From contig CAMOYW010000063.1 of assembly GCA_946630405.1 (NCBI GenBank), positions 1 through 6,371 of the forward strand: a stretch of 6,371 nucleotides of DNA. The letters are read 5' to 3'. The notes below the pieces were generated by a model. The model did not search any database, was not told where the DNA came from, and worked only from the letters and a program-made list of their open reading frames with translations. The translations under genes and the position numbers were made by a program. Position 1 is the stretch's first letter. Each line of letters begins with the position of its first letter. Source of the DNA: an uncultured Clostridia bacterium (GTDB taxonomy: Bacteria; Bacillota; Clostridia; Lachnospirales; CAG-274). Positions 1-5,373 of the stretch are shown here, piece after piece.

Positions 1-837
1 AAGTCTGTTTTCAAATTCCTTATAGCAATATAACAATACACCAAGCATATATTTAATAAAAAAGGTGGGATCGTTTTTACCTTTATGCCAATCAACATTA
101 CTTTGACGAAGTGCCGCATAATAGCTTTCCTTAGTATCTGCAATTGCCTTTTCAACGCTGATATACTGACCGACAAAATATCCGTGCCTGTACAAAAGAA
201 GCAATGTCAATAATCTGCTCATTCTTCCGTTACCGTCGTTAAAAGGGTGTATACATAAAAAGTCAAGAATAAAGCAGGGTATCAATATCAGTTCTTCAAC
301 GGTTTCTTCCAAATGTGCTTTTTCATATTGAAGACAAATTTCGTTTATTGCATCGGGTGTTTCGTAAGGAGACAACGGCTGAAACAATATTTGCCTTGTT
401 CCGTCCGAAAGTGTCATTATAATTTCATTCGGTGTAGTTTTAAATTTACCGCCGTATGAAAACCCCGTATATTTAAGCAGATCTCTGTGAAGTTGCAGTA
501 TAACATCTTTTTTTACGGGGATAGCGTCGTAGCTTTCATGAATTAGATTAAGTACATTTCTGTATCCGAGTATTTCTTTTTCGTCTCTGTTTTTCGGTGT
601 CGTTTTGTCCTCTACAAGTTGTTTAAGTCTTGCACTTGTAGTTACGATCCCTTCGATATAGTTTGAGCTTTCCGTACTCTGTATCTTAGCTATTTCCGTC
701 AATCTTTGAAGTTCGACCGGTTTTTGTCTAAGATACAGTTCTTGTCTTCCCTTATACTCATGAATTTTGGATATATAGGAAATTATTTCGCTGTCTGTTT
801 TTATTTCGGTAAGTATGTTATAATCAAAATTTCTCAT
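1..837 (-). CDS. Fic domain protein, self-inhibited (class II type), C-terminus beyond the window
   Basis: The reading frame opens at ATG 837-835 and runs off the left edge, giving 279 visible residues (MRNFDYNILTEIKTDSEIIS at the start, YCYKEFENRL at the edge). Residues 197-208 read HPFNDGNGRMSR, which fits the Fic consensus HPFx(D/E)GNGRxxR. Fic enzymes usually transfer AMP from ATP to hydroxyl side chains of target proteins, with the His as catalytic base. Residues 58-63 read SNYIEG, matching the (S/T)xxxE(G/N) inhibitory motif. Its place in the N-terminal helical domain ahead of the Fic core is the class II arrangement, in which the Glu blocks productive ATP binding. Relatives are usually a little over 300 residues, so perhaps 40-60 residues are missing; in many relatives this tail is a winged-helix domain, which cannot be checked here. 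The gene has its own promoter in a set of repeated boxes. Its target is unknown. Family assignment is very secure; AMPylation is inferred. Confidence 0.95.
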   Translation of the reverse strand, partial: MRNFDYNILTEIKTDSEIISYISKIHEYKGRQELYLRQKPVELQRLTEIAKIQSTESSNYIEGIVTTSARLKQLVEDKTTPKNRDEKEILGYRNVLNLIHESYDAIPVKKDVILQLHRDLLKYTGFSYGGKFKTTPNEIIMTLSDGTRQILFQPLSPYETPDAINEICLQYEKAHLEETVEELILIPCFILDFLCIHPFNDGNGRMSRLLTLLLLYRHGYFVGQYISVEKAIADTKESYYAALRQSNVDWHKGKNDPTFFIKYMLGVLLYCYKEFENRL

Positions 838-907
838 TTTCTCCCAAATCCTTTCATTTTCTCCCAATTATAGCATAGATTTGGGAGAAAAGCAACCCTT
901 TGGGAGA
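834..907. repeat. Four TTGGGAGA boxes around the fic promoter, probable operator
   Basis: The box occurs as CTCCC at 841-845 and 861-865 and as GGGAG at 883-887 and 902-906. The first two lie in an exact 14-base direct repeat, TCATTTTCTCCCAA (834-847 and 854-867). The first and third form an exact 14-base inverted repeat, TTTTCTCCCAAATC (837-850) against 878-891. The third and fourth share TTTGGGAGA (880-888 and 899-907). The boxes fall at the fic ribosome binding region, at the transcription start, between -35 and -10, and just upstream of -35. Box centres are 20, 22 and 19 bp apart, close to two helical turns. This layout suits a repressor binding cooperatively to one face of the DNA; the identity of the repressor is unknown. 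Confidence 0.7.
867..895 (-). promoter_or_regulatory. Promoter of the left fic gene
   Basis: On the minus strand TTGCTT (895-890) is followed after exactly 17 bases by a perfect TATAAT (872-867). Transcription would begin near 860, leaving a leader of only about 23 nt before the fic ATG at 837. Possible ribosome binding sequences are AAAGGA (854-849, 11 nt from the ATG) and GGGAG (845-841, only 3 nt away); neither has ideal spacing. Because of this promoter the fic gene need not depend on the cbiD transcript upstream, although no terminator separates them. Confidence 0.8.
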
Positions 908-1444
908 TCACCTCACTATCAGGCAGGCTCTCAACTTACCGCCGACTTTTTCAAGCATTTCTTCCGCCGAGGAGAAAACATAGGTTTTGTCGCTGTTTCC
1001 GAAAAGGTTGTAGACCTTTGTTTTTTCTCCTATGCTTATACATACTATGTGAAGCCCCGAAAAAAGACCCTTGCATTTATATAAAAGTACAGCCGTACCT
1101 TTATGTCTGTTCAACTCTTGTACGGCTTTTTTGCCTTTGTAAAAAACCGCATTTAATCCTTTATCCGTAAACATTTTGCGGAATCTGCTTATCCTCGTGC
1201 CGAACAAGCCGAAAAAGTTGAGCGCATATTTATCGCAATAATATATACACTCTTCCAAGGAAATATCGGTACCGCATAGCTTTAAAGCGTTGTAAAGGGC
1301 AAGAACGCCGCATCCGTTATAGCCTATGCGGAAAAGTCCGAGGCGAAGTTTTGCAATATCGCCTATGACCTGCCCGTTTATAAACCCGTTGACCGTAAAG
1401 CCCCTGTTTTTTCTCAGATTTCTTTCAGCCACGAAGCTTGACAT
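908..1444 (-). CDS. Small protein resembling a C39/papain-like cysteine peptidase, coupled to cbiD
   Basis: A 178-residue protein of unrecognised exact family. Residues 41-52 read GYNGCGVLALYN, like the catalytic Cys-Gly segment of papain-fold peptidases such as family C39 (Cys45). LHIVCI holds His132, and VYNLFGN places Asn146 fourteen residues after it, the order and spacing expected of a Cys-His-Asn/Asp triad. No signal peptide or membrane segment is evident, so it is probably cytoplasmic. The ATG at 1444 lies inside the end of cbiD (20-base overlap), with GAGGAA (1460-1455) about 10 nt upstream, so the two genes are probably co-transcribed and translationally coupled. The length fits a lone catalytic domain without an ABC exporter. 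It might be a true protease, a transglutaminase-like enzyme or an inactive relative. The gene call is firm and the peptidase reading is tentative. Confidence 0.72.
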   Translation of the reverse strand: MSSFVAERNLRKNRGFTVNGFINGQVIGDIAKLRLGLFRIGYNGCGVLALYNALKLCGTDISLEECIYYCDKYALNFFGLFGTRISRFRKMFTDKGLNAVFYKGKKAVQELNRHKGTAVLLYKCKGLFSGLHIVCISIGEKTKVYNLFGNSDKTYVFSSAEEMLEKVGGKLRACLIVR

Positions 1445-2558
1445 CTTTGTGCTGTTCCTCTTGGATATTTACCTTATTGATAAGGTCTATGGCGTTGTCC
1501 GTAGTGCCGAGTATACCGAATTTGTTGGAAAATACCACGACTCCTATTTCGATATGGGAGGCGTTCCTCTTAAGGTGACGCTCAATCTTTTCCATAAGCG
1601 CCTTCATGGTAGGTTCAAGTATACCTGCCTCGTCTATCAGTTCAAGCGCCTCGTCTACCGTCATGCAGTTGACTATATTGCTTAAAAGCGCCGAATCCGC
1701 ACCGCCCTTTATTGCAGCTGTTACAAGCACCTCAAGCCGTCCGTCTCCGCTTTTGGAGTGGGTGTTGAGTATGCCTGCGCCGAGCTTTGCCATTTTGCCG
1801 ATGTGACCTATCATCACAAGCCCTTTGATGCCTGCCTGAGAGCAATAGGATATGGTGTCGCCTATAAAGTCGCTCATACGGATGACCCTGTCCATGGGGA
1901 TGTTGAACTCACTTTTGGCAACGGTCTCGCCGTAGTTGCCGGGTGCCGCCGCAAGATAGTCGTATTTTGCCGCCATGGTGGCTATTTCAAGGCGCATGGA
2001 GCGCTTTGTCTGCGTTACGTTCATGGGGCTTACCATAGCCGACGAGCCGAGTATGGCAATACCGCCGCTTACGCCTTCTGTTTTGCCCACACTCTTTCCT
2101 CTCGGAGCGGATATGACTATTCTAAGTCCCTCTTTATAGTCCACCTCATCGCAAATATAGCTTGCGGAACGGCGTATCGCCTCCATTGCCTTTTCGCCTA
2201 TGGCGGCATCACCCTTGTTAAGCCCTTCCACGTCGCCCACAACGATGCCGATACCGTTGCCCGCAACTATCTCTATATCTTTTTCAATCCTTTTGACCGT
2301 GCTGTATATGAGTATATCCTTTGCAATCTCGGCATCGTCTCCGCTGTCCTTCCTGACGGCACAGCTTACCTCATATTCGCTTATCTTCACATCTTCAATG
2401 CCTATAAACACCTCTCTGCCGTCGGGTGCCATATAGCTTATTTTCTTCACCTGAGAGCCGCTCAGGAGCATAAGTGTAGCCGCCTTTGTAGCCGCAGCCG
2501 CACAGCTGTCCGTCCCCGAGACCTTTCTCAATGTTTTAATACCAAGACCCTCACTCAT
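1425..2558 (-). CDS. cbiD: Cobalt-precorrin-5B (C1)-methyltransferase CbiD
   Basis: CbiD uses S-adenosylmethionine to methylate C1 of cobalt-precorrin-5B, giving cobalt-precorrin-6A in the anaerobic cobalamin pathway. The start chosen is ATG 2558, which has AGGAG (2570-2566) seven bases upstream, giving 377 residues; the in-frame ATG at 2579 lies about 8 nt from the predicted transcript start and has no ribosome binding site. Family landmarks, numbered from 2558: the Cys-Ala-rich segment SCAAAATKAA (18-27), KDSGDD (70-75), GNGIGI (from about 100), SGGIAILGSSA (164-174) and GHIGKMAKLGAG (251-262). Length is normal for the family. The N-terminal segment is divergent: the common GYTTGTCAAAAAKAA-like stretch is here VSGTDSCAAAATKAA. 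No other cobalamin gene is visible nearby. The next gene starts within its end. Confidence 0.93.
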   Translation of the reverse strand: MSEGLGIKTLRKVSGTDSCAAAATKAATLMLLSGSQVKKISYMAPDGREVFIGIEDVKISEYEVSCAVRKDSGDDAEIAKDILIYSTVKRIEKDIEIVAGNGIGIVVGDVEGLNKGDAAIGEKAMEAIRRSASYICDEVDYKEGLRIVISAPRGKSVGKTEGVSGGIAILGSSAMVSPMNVTQTKRSMRLEIATMAAKYDYLAAAPGNYGETVAKSEFNIPMDRVIRMSDFIGDTISYCSQAGIKGLVMIGHIGKMAKLGAGILNTHSKSGDGRLEVLVTAAIKGGADSALLSNIVNCMTVDEALELIDEAGILEPTMKALMEKIERHLKRNASHIEIGVVVFSNKFGILGTTDNAIDLINKVNIQEEQHKDVKLRG

Positions 2559-2593
2559 ATCAATTCTCCTCACAGACATTATTTCAACCCTGT

Positions 2594-2622
2594 ATTATAC
2601 ACCAAAGCATGCCGTTATGCAA
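2594..2622 (-). promoter_or_regulatory. cbiD promoter
   Basis: On the minus strand TTGCAT (2622-2617), a 17-base spacer and TATAAT (2599-2594). The start would be near 2587, giving a leader of about 29 nt to the ATG at 2558. That is too short for a cobalamin riboswitch, so no such control is visible. The -10 box lies in a 13-base sequence repeated at the rrf2 promoter. Confidence 0.75.
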
Positions 2623-2656
2623 TATTAATTATTTACAATGAAAATGTTTGCACGGC

Positions 2657-2685
2657 TTGAAATTCCGATGAATTTTTATTATAAT
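2657..2685 (+). promoter_or_regulatory. azlCD promoter
   Basis: TTGAAA (2657-2662), 17 bases, then TATAAT (2680-2685), giving a leader of about 75 nt to the azlC start. The sequence after the -10 box (2684-2705, ATAGGGGT...AAAACGG) recurs almost unchanged downstream of the rrf2 -10 box. No T-box or other recognisable leader RNA was found in 2690-2767. Confidence 0.78.
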
Positions 2686-2767
2686 AGGGGTTCGTGACAA
2701 AACGGTATCTTTAAGCAAAACAAAAAATAAGTTTGCAGAGGTGCCAAAATATTAAAGGACGATCAAA

Positions 2768-3484
2768 ATGAATAAAACTGAATTTAAAAACGGTATCCTT
2801 TCGGGACTCCCTGTATGTCTGGGCTATTTTGCAGTGTCTTTTGCGCTGGGGATAGCCGCCAAAAACATAAATATGTCTGCTTGGCTTTCGGGAGTAATGT
2901 CAGCCGGGATGCTTGCAAGTGCGGGTGAATTTGCCGCTCTTCGTTTGCTTGAAGCAAATGCGGGCATAGCGGAAATAATACTCACCTGCCTTATAGTAAA
3001 TATGCGCTATTTCCTGATGAGCTGTTCGCTTACCCAAAAGCTTTCGGAAAACGTGAGACCCATACATAGAGTACTTTTGCCCTATTGTATAACGGATGAG
3101 ATATTCGCTCTTTCGTCGGCTGTAAAGGGCAAATTAAACCCTTTCTACACCTACGGTATAGCCTTTATATCCACGCTCGGCTGGACATCGGGCACCATGC
3201 TCGGCGTGGCGGCGGGAAACATCTTGCCTATGCGTGTCGTAAATGCGCTGAATGTGGCTCTCTACGGTATGTTTCTTGCCATTATAATACCCCCTGCAAA
3301 GAAGGAACGCTTCATTGCGGGGCTTGTGGCTCTGTCCATGGCGGCAAGCCTGCTTTTTTCCGTCACTCCCGTGTTGAAAAATATTTCCTCGGGATTTAGC
3401 ATAATCATACTTACCGTTTTGATAGCGGGAGGTGCCGCCGTTATACGCCCCATAAAGGAGGAGAGAGATGAACTATCTGCCTAA
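2768..3484 (+). CDS. azlC: Branched-chain amino acid export permease, large subunit AzlC
   Basis: AzlC is the large membrane subunit of the AzlCD (LIV-E) exporter, which removes branched-chain amino acids and analogues such as 4-azaleucine from the cytoplasm. The 238 residues are the usual length. The protein opens with FKNGILSGLPVCLGYFAVSF, a typical start for the family (residues 6-25), and has several hydrophobic segments (about 10-30, 38-55, 64-80, 127-150, 155-175, 182-200 and 210-225). The segment VNMRYFLMS, near residues 77-85, is a family-like loop. AAAGGA (2754-2759) lies 8 nt before the ATG. The end overlaps azlD by 17 bases, and the azlD ribosome binding site is inside azlC, so the two are made together. 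The substrate is inferred from the family. Confidence 0.93.
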   Translation: MNKTEFKNGILSGLPVCLGYFAVSFALGIAAKNINMSAWLSGVMSAGMLASAGEFAALRLLEANAGIAEIILTCLIVNMRYFLMSCSLTQKLSENVRPIHRVLLPYCITDEIFALSSAVKGKLNPFYTYGIAFISTLGWTSGTMLGVAAGNILPMRVVNALNVALYGMFLAIIIPPAKKERFIAGLVALSMAASLLFSVTPVLKNISSGFSIIILTVLIAGGAAVIRPIKEERDELSA

Positions 3485-3767
3485 ACTGCTGTTAATGTGC
3501 CTGGTGCTGTATTTAATAAGAGCCGTACCTTTTTTCTTCATAAAAGGCGGCATAAAAAACCGATATATCCGCTCCTTCCTTGCCTATGTGCCCTACGTTA
3601 CCTTAAGCGTAATGACCTTCCCTGCCATAGTAAACGCCACGGGGAGCTACATAAGCGGCTGTGCCGCCCTTGCGGTGGGGCTTGTATGCGCCTATGTAAG
3701 CGAAAATCTCTTTCTCACGGCAACGCTTTGCTGTTTAGCGGTACTGATCGCGGATCTTGTGCATTGA
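3468..3767 (+). CDS. azlD: Branched-chain amino acid export permease, small subunit AzlD
   Basis: The 99-residue partner of AzlC, an integral membrane protein with about four hydrophobic segments (near 3-22, 35-55, 58-75 and 78-97). The early motif YLIRAVPFF (about 15-23) and the central AYVPYVTLSVMTFPAI are typical of AzlD. A strong AAGGAGG six bases before the ATG at 3468 lies within azlC, and the 17-base overlap with azlC indicates coupled translation and subunits of one transporter. The stop is only 3 bases before the rrf2 -35 box and no terminator lies between, so some read-through into rrf2 is likely. Confidence 0.92.
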   Translation: MNYLPKLLLMCLVLYLIRAVPFFFIKGGIKNRYIRSFLAYVPYVTLSVMTFPAIVNATGSYISGCAALAVGLVCAYVSENLFLTATLCCLAVLIADLVH

Positions 3768-3770
3768 CCC

Positions 3771-3799
3771 TTGAAATTTTATTCACCCTGTATTATAAT
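3771..3799 (+). promoter_or_regulatory. rrf2 promoter
   Basis: TTGAAA (3771-3776), 17 bases, TATAAT (3794-3799). It resembles the azlC promoter: both read TTGAAATT, then TATTATAAT, then ATAGGGGT...AAAACGG (here 3805-3825). The stretch 3785-3797 (ACCCTGTATTATA) also occurs exactly at the cbiD promoter. Both shared pieces are candidates for an autoregulatory Rrf2 operator. Confidence 0.75.
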
Positions 3800-3837
3800 G
3801 GGTAATAGGGGTAGGAATAAAACGGAAAGGGGATAAT

Positions 3838-4245
3838 ATGATATCAACAAAAGGGCGTTATGCCATAAGAATAATGATAGACCTTGCCGAAAACGAAAGG
3901 GATGGCTACATACCGCTCAAAGAGGTAGCCGAAAGGCAGAATATATCAAAAAAGTATCTTGAAATAATCATCAAAGCACTTGTCGGCGGCAACCTTGTGG
4001 AGGGCGTGAGCGGAAAAGGCGGCGGCTACAGACTTTGCCGCAGACCCGAAGAATACACGGTAGGCGAAATACTTGAACTGACAGAGGGTGAAATGGTAAG
4101 CGTGGCTTGCCTTGCAGAGGGTGCAAGCGAATGTCCGAGAAAAGCCGAATGTCACACCTTGCCCATGTGGGCCGAATACTCAGCCCTCACAAGAAATTTC
4201 TTCTACGGCAAACACCTGACAGACCTTATGGGAAAAGGTAAATGA
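3838..4245 (+). CDS. Rrf2-family transcription regulator with three Fe-S-like cysteines
   Basis: A 135-residue DNA-binding regulator that opens with MISTKGRYAIRIMIDLA, a classic Rrf2 start. The winged helix-turn-helix follows: LKEVAERQNISKKYLEIIIKAL (about 27-48) as the helix-turn-helix, with GKGGGYRL (59-66) as the wing. Cys91, Cys99 and Cys105 (C-x7-C-x5-C) sit where IscR and related sensors hold their iron-sulfur cluster; the first spacing is longer than the x5 of E. coli IscR. A fourth Cys is at 67. AAAGGGG precedes the ATG by about 5 nt. The gene has its own promoter right after azlD and is closed by terminators. No isc/suf or nif genes are in view, so iron-sulfur homeostasis is not proven. 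Regulation of redox, cysteine or export genes is equally possible. Family assignment is firm; the ligand is inferred. Confidence 0.93.
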   Translation: MISTKGRYAIRIMIDLAENERDGYIPLKEVAERQNISKKYLEIIIKALVGGNLVEGVSGKGGGYRLCRRPEEYTVGEILELTEGEMVSVACLAEGASECPRKAECHTLPMWAEYSALTRNFFYGKHLTDLMGKGK

Positions 4246-4281
4246 GGTGTTCGGTCATGCTTACGATCAAACAACTTACGG

Positions 4282-4307
4282 GCTTGGCAAGTCTTTGCCG
4301 GCTTTTT
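4282..4307 (+). terminator. rrf2 terminator
   Basis: A hairpin with core GGCAA-gtct-TTGCC, extended by G-T and GC pairs around one bulged base, is followed by TTTTT. It lies 37 bases after the rrf2 stop and would end the azlCD-rrf2 transcript. Confidence 0.65.
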
Positions 4308-4343
4308 ATGAATTAGGATAACTACAAAAACAACAACGAACAT

Positions 4344-4386
4344 AAAAACAACCGCCCTTCGACCAAAAAGTAAGCGGTTGTTTTTT
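4344..4386. terminator. Bidirectional terminator between rrf2 and the fic toxin
   Basis: A perfect 12-base inverted repeat, AAAAACAACCGC (4344-4355) against GCGGTTGTTTTT (4374-4385), with an 18-base loop. Read on either strand it is a GC-containing stem followed by a run of T, so it can stop both the plus-strand rrf2 transcript and the minus-strand fic toxin transcript converging on it. Confidence 0.75.
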
Positions 4387-4401
4387 AATTGCAATACTTG
4401 A

Positions 4402-4438
4402 GGTCACACCGTCCTATCGTGAAGTGGTGTGCCTTTTT
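4402..4438 (+). terminator. Third plus-strand terminator-like hairpin
   Basis: GG-t-CACACC (4402-4410) pairs with GGTGTGCC (4426-4433), an eight-pair stem with one bulge and a 15-base loop, followed by TTTTT (4434-4438). It points in the plus direction only and lies 64 bases before the 3' end of the convergent fic toxin gene. The remaining stretch up to 4501 holds nothing recognisable. Confidence 0.55.
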
Positions 4439-4501
4439 GTAAAACAGCTATAGTATTATTTAATATACGTTCCCTGCAAACACGTAATAGATCCACGGTG
4501 T

Positions 4502-5089
4502 TTACCCGATATATTCCTCAAAAATATCTTTCAACATAAACACATCGCCCGATGCGGACTTTATGGTGGCTATCATTATGCTGTCTTTGTCGATCCTGCT
4601 GAAATCCATGCAATATCCCGCGTTGAGAAGGAGCATGGTCAAAAACATTCTTTGTGTCCTTCCGTTGCCCTCTCTGAACGGGTGAAGTATGTTAAGGTCG
4701 CAGTACAATTCGGTAAATCGGTCTATAAAGGCGGGGCGGTCGAGGTCACAAAGGTAGTCCTCGATTTTAAGCCGTTTAAATATAGCTTTGCCCTGTTCCT
4801 CTATCAGGTGGAAGGGGCAAAAATGGGTGGTCTTTTTGCTCAGGTTCACATTCCTTATTTTGCCTGCCCATGAATATATGTCCGAAAATATATAGCCGTG
4901 AAGCATTTTGTAGAAGTCGAAATCCACATTTTCAAAGGGGATCTCAAGCAGACCTTTGGCAATGAGTGCGCCCGTTATGTTCTGCTCCACTTGCGCAAGT
5001 ATATTTTCATCCCGTATGTCAAGCTTGTTTACAAGCACGCCCGTACCCTCGTAGCAGTCGTGGGAAGAAGGCGCTATGGAATAGGACAT
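4502..5089 (-). CDS. Fic-domain toxin of a Fic toxin-antitoxin pair (VbhT/FicT-like)
   Basis: A 195-residue protein consisting of little more than a Fic domain. Residues 136-147 read HPFREGNGRTQR, a complete active site with His136 as base and the anion-binding GNGR loop. The start (YEGTGVLVNKLDIRD, 13-27) and HGYIFSDIYSWAGKIR (64-79) are typical of small Fic toxins. No inhibitory SxxxE(G/N) motif is present in the protein itself; it lies in the gene just upstream, as in class I systems. Known FicT toxins AMPylate DNA gyrase and topoisomerase IV; this is the likely but unproven target. The preferred start is ATG 5089, which shares one base with the antitoxin stop (TGATG); GTG 5092 would add one residue. 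There is no membrane segment and no secretion (BID) domain, so it probably acts in the host cell. Confidence 0.94.
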   Translation of the reverse strand: MSYSIAPSSHDCYEGTGVLVNKLDIRDENILAQVEQNITGALIAKGLLEIPFENVDFDFYKMLHGYIFSDIYSWAGKIRNVNLSKKTTHFCPFHLIEEQGKAIFKRLKIEDYLCDLDRPAFIDRFTELYCDLNILHPFREGNGRTQRMFLTMLLLNAGYCMDFSRIDKDSIMIATIKSASGDVFMLKDIFEEYIG

Positions 5090-5265
5090 CACGGGTTGAA
5101 CCTTTCAAGATTTATCTTAACAAGCTCTTCTCTGGTTATTTTATTGTCCAAAAAGGTCATGCAAAGCTCCCTGTCGATACGGGTTGTGTCGTACCCCTCT
5201 ATCCCCACGGAGGCAATGGCATTATTCAAAACGAAGTTTTTATTTAAAATTTTATTATTGTACAT
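5089..5265 (-). CDS. VbhA-like antitoxin of the Fic pair
   Basis: A 58-residue protein. Residues 14-24 read NNAIASVGIEG, with S19-V-G-I-E23-G24 matching the (S/T)xxxE(G/N) inhibitory motif, whose Glu blocks ATP binding in the partner Fic protein. The C-terminal part (RELCMTFLDNKITREELVKI, 32-51) resembles the second half of VbhA-type antitoxins, where a short helix ends in a G/N-x-I-T-x-E-E step. ATG 5265 is preferred because the family fold begins there and a purine-rich AAAAAAGG lies about 10 nt upstream. The longer frame back to 5346 would include the promoter itself (low-complexity VYNVYNVY). It overlaps the toxin start by one base, so toxin translation should depend on antitoxin translation. 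No DNA-binding domain is seen. Confidence 0.87.
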   Translation of the reverse strand: MYNNKILNKNFVLNNAIASVGIEGYDTTRIDRELCMTFLDNKITREELVKINLERFNP

Positions 5266-5295
5266 ATTATCCCGACCTTTTTTTGATATATACAC

Positions 5296-5345
5296 ATTAT
5301 ATACATTATACACACATATAGCCCATAATTCAATGCCGTGCGGCA
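5296..5345 (-). promoter_or_regulatory. Promoter of the Fic toxin-antitoxin operon
   Basis: On the minus strand TTGAAT (5333-5328), 17 bases, TATAAT (5310-5305). A second TATAAT follows nine bases on (5301-5296), in a tandem TATAATGTA/TATAATGTG. A 12-base dyad, TGCCG-tg-CGGCA (5334-5345), abuts the -35 box and may bind a regulator. Confidence 0.7.
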
Positions 5346-5373
5346 AAATATAATGCTAATGTAATATATATGT

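Noticed and set aside
881..1084. Plus-strand frame of 67 codons starting in the fic promoter region.
   Set aside because: Its first bases are the box array and the rest is antisense to the peptidase-like gene; no promoter or family match.
1326..1685. Plus-strand open frame of 119 codons across the cbiD/peptidase-like overlap.
   Set aside because: It is antisense to two coupled genes with good ribosome binding sites, and shows no recognisable protein features.
2559..2579. Extending cbiD to the upstream in-frame ATG at 2579.
   Set aside because: That ATG would be only about 8 nt from the predicted transcript start without a ribosome binding site, whereas ATG 2558 has AGGAG at seven bases.
1758..2660. 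A 300-codon open frame on the plus strand opposite cbiD.
   Set aside because: It is antisense to a well-supported cbiD, has a Cys/His/Tyr-rich composition typical of a shadow frame, lacks a ribosome binding site and matches no family.
2580..2767. A cobalamin riboswitch or a T-box leader in the cbiD/azlC intergenic region.
   Set aside because: The cbiD leader is only about 29 nt, and the 75-nt azlC leader has no T-box sequence, specifier stem or terminator.
4203..4394. Minus-strand 63-codon frame across the terminators.
   Set aside because: It runs through two hairpin terminators and into the end of rrf2, with no ribosome binding site and a hydrophobic valine-rich run from an A/C-rich repeat.
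5266..5346. Extending the antitoxin to the ATG at 5346.
   Set aside because: The extension would cover the -35 and -10 boxes and encode a low-complexity VYNVYNVY stretch; ATG 5265 fits the family.
4898..5353. Plus-strand open frame of 151 codons opposite the Fic toxin and antitoxin.
   Set aside because: It lies antisense to both genes and their promoter; the low-complexity end is the promoter read backwards.
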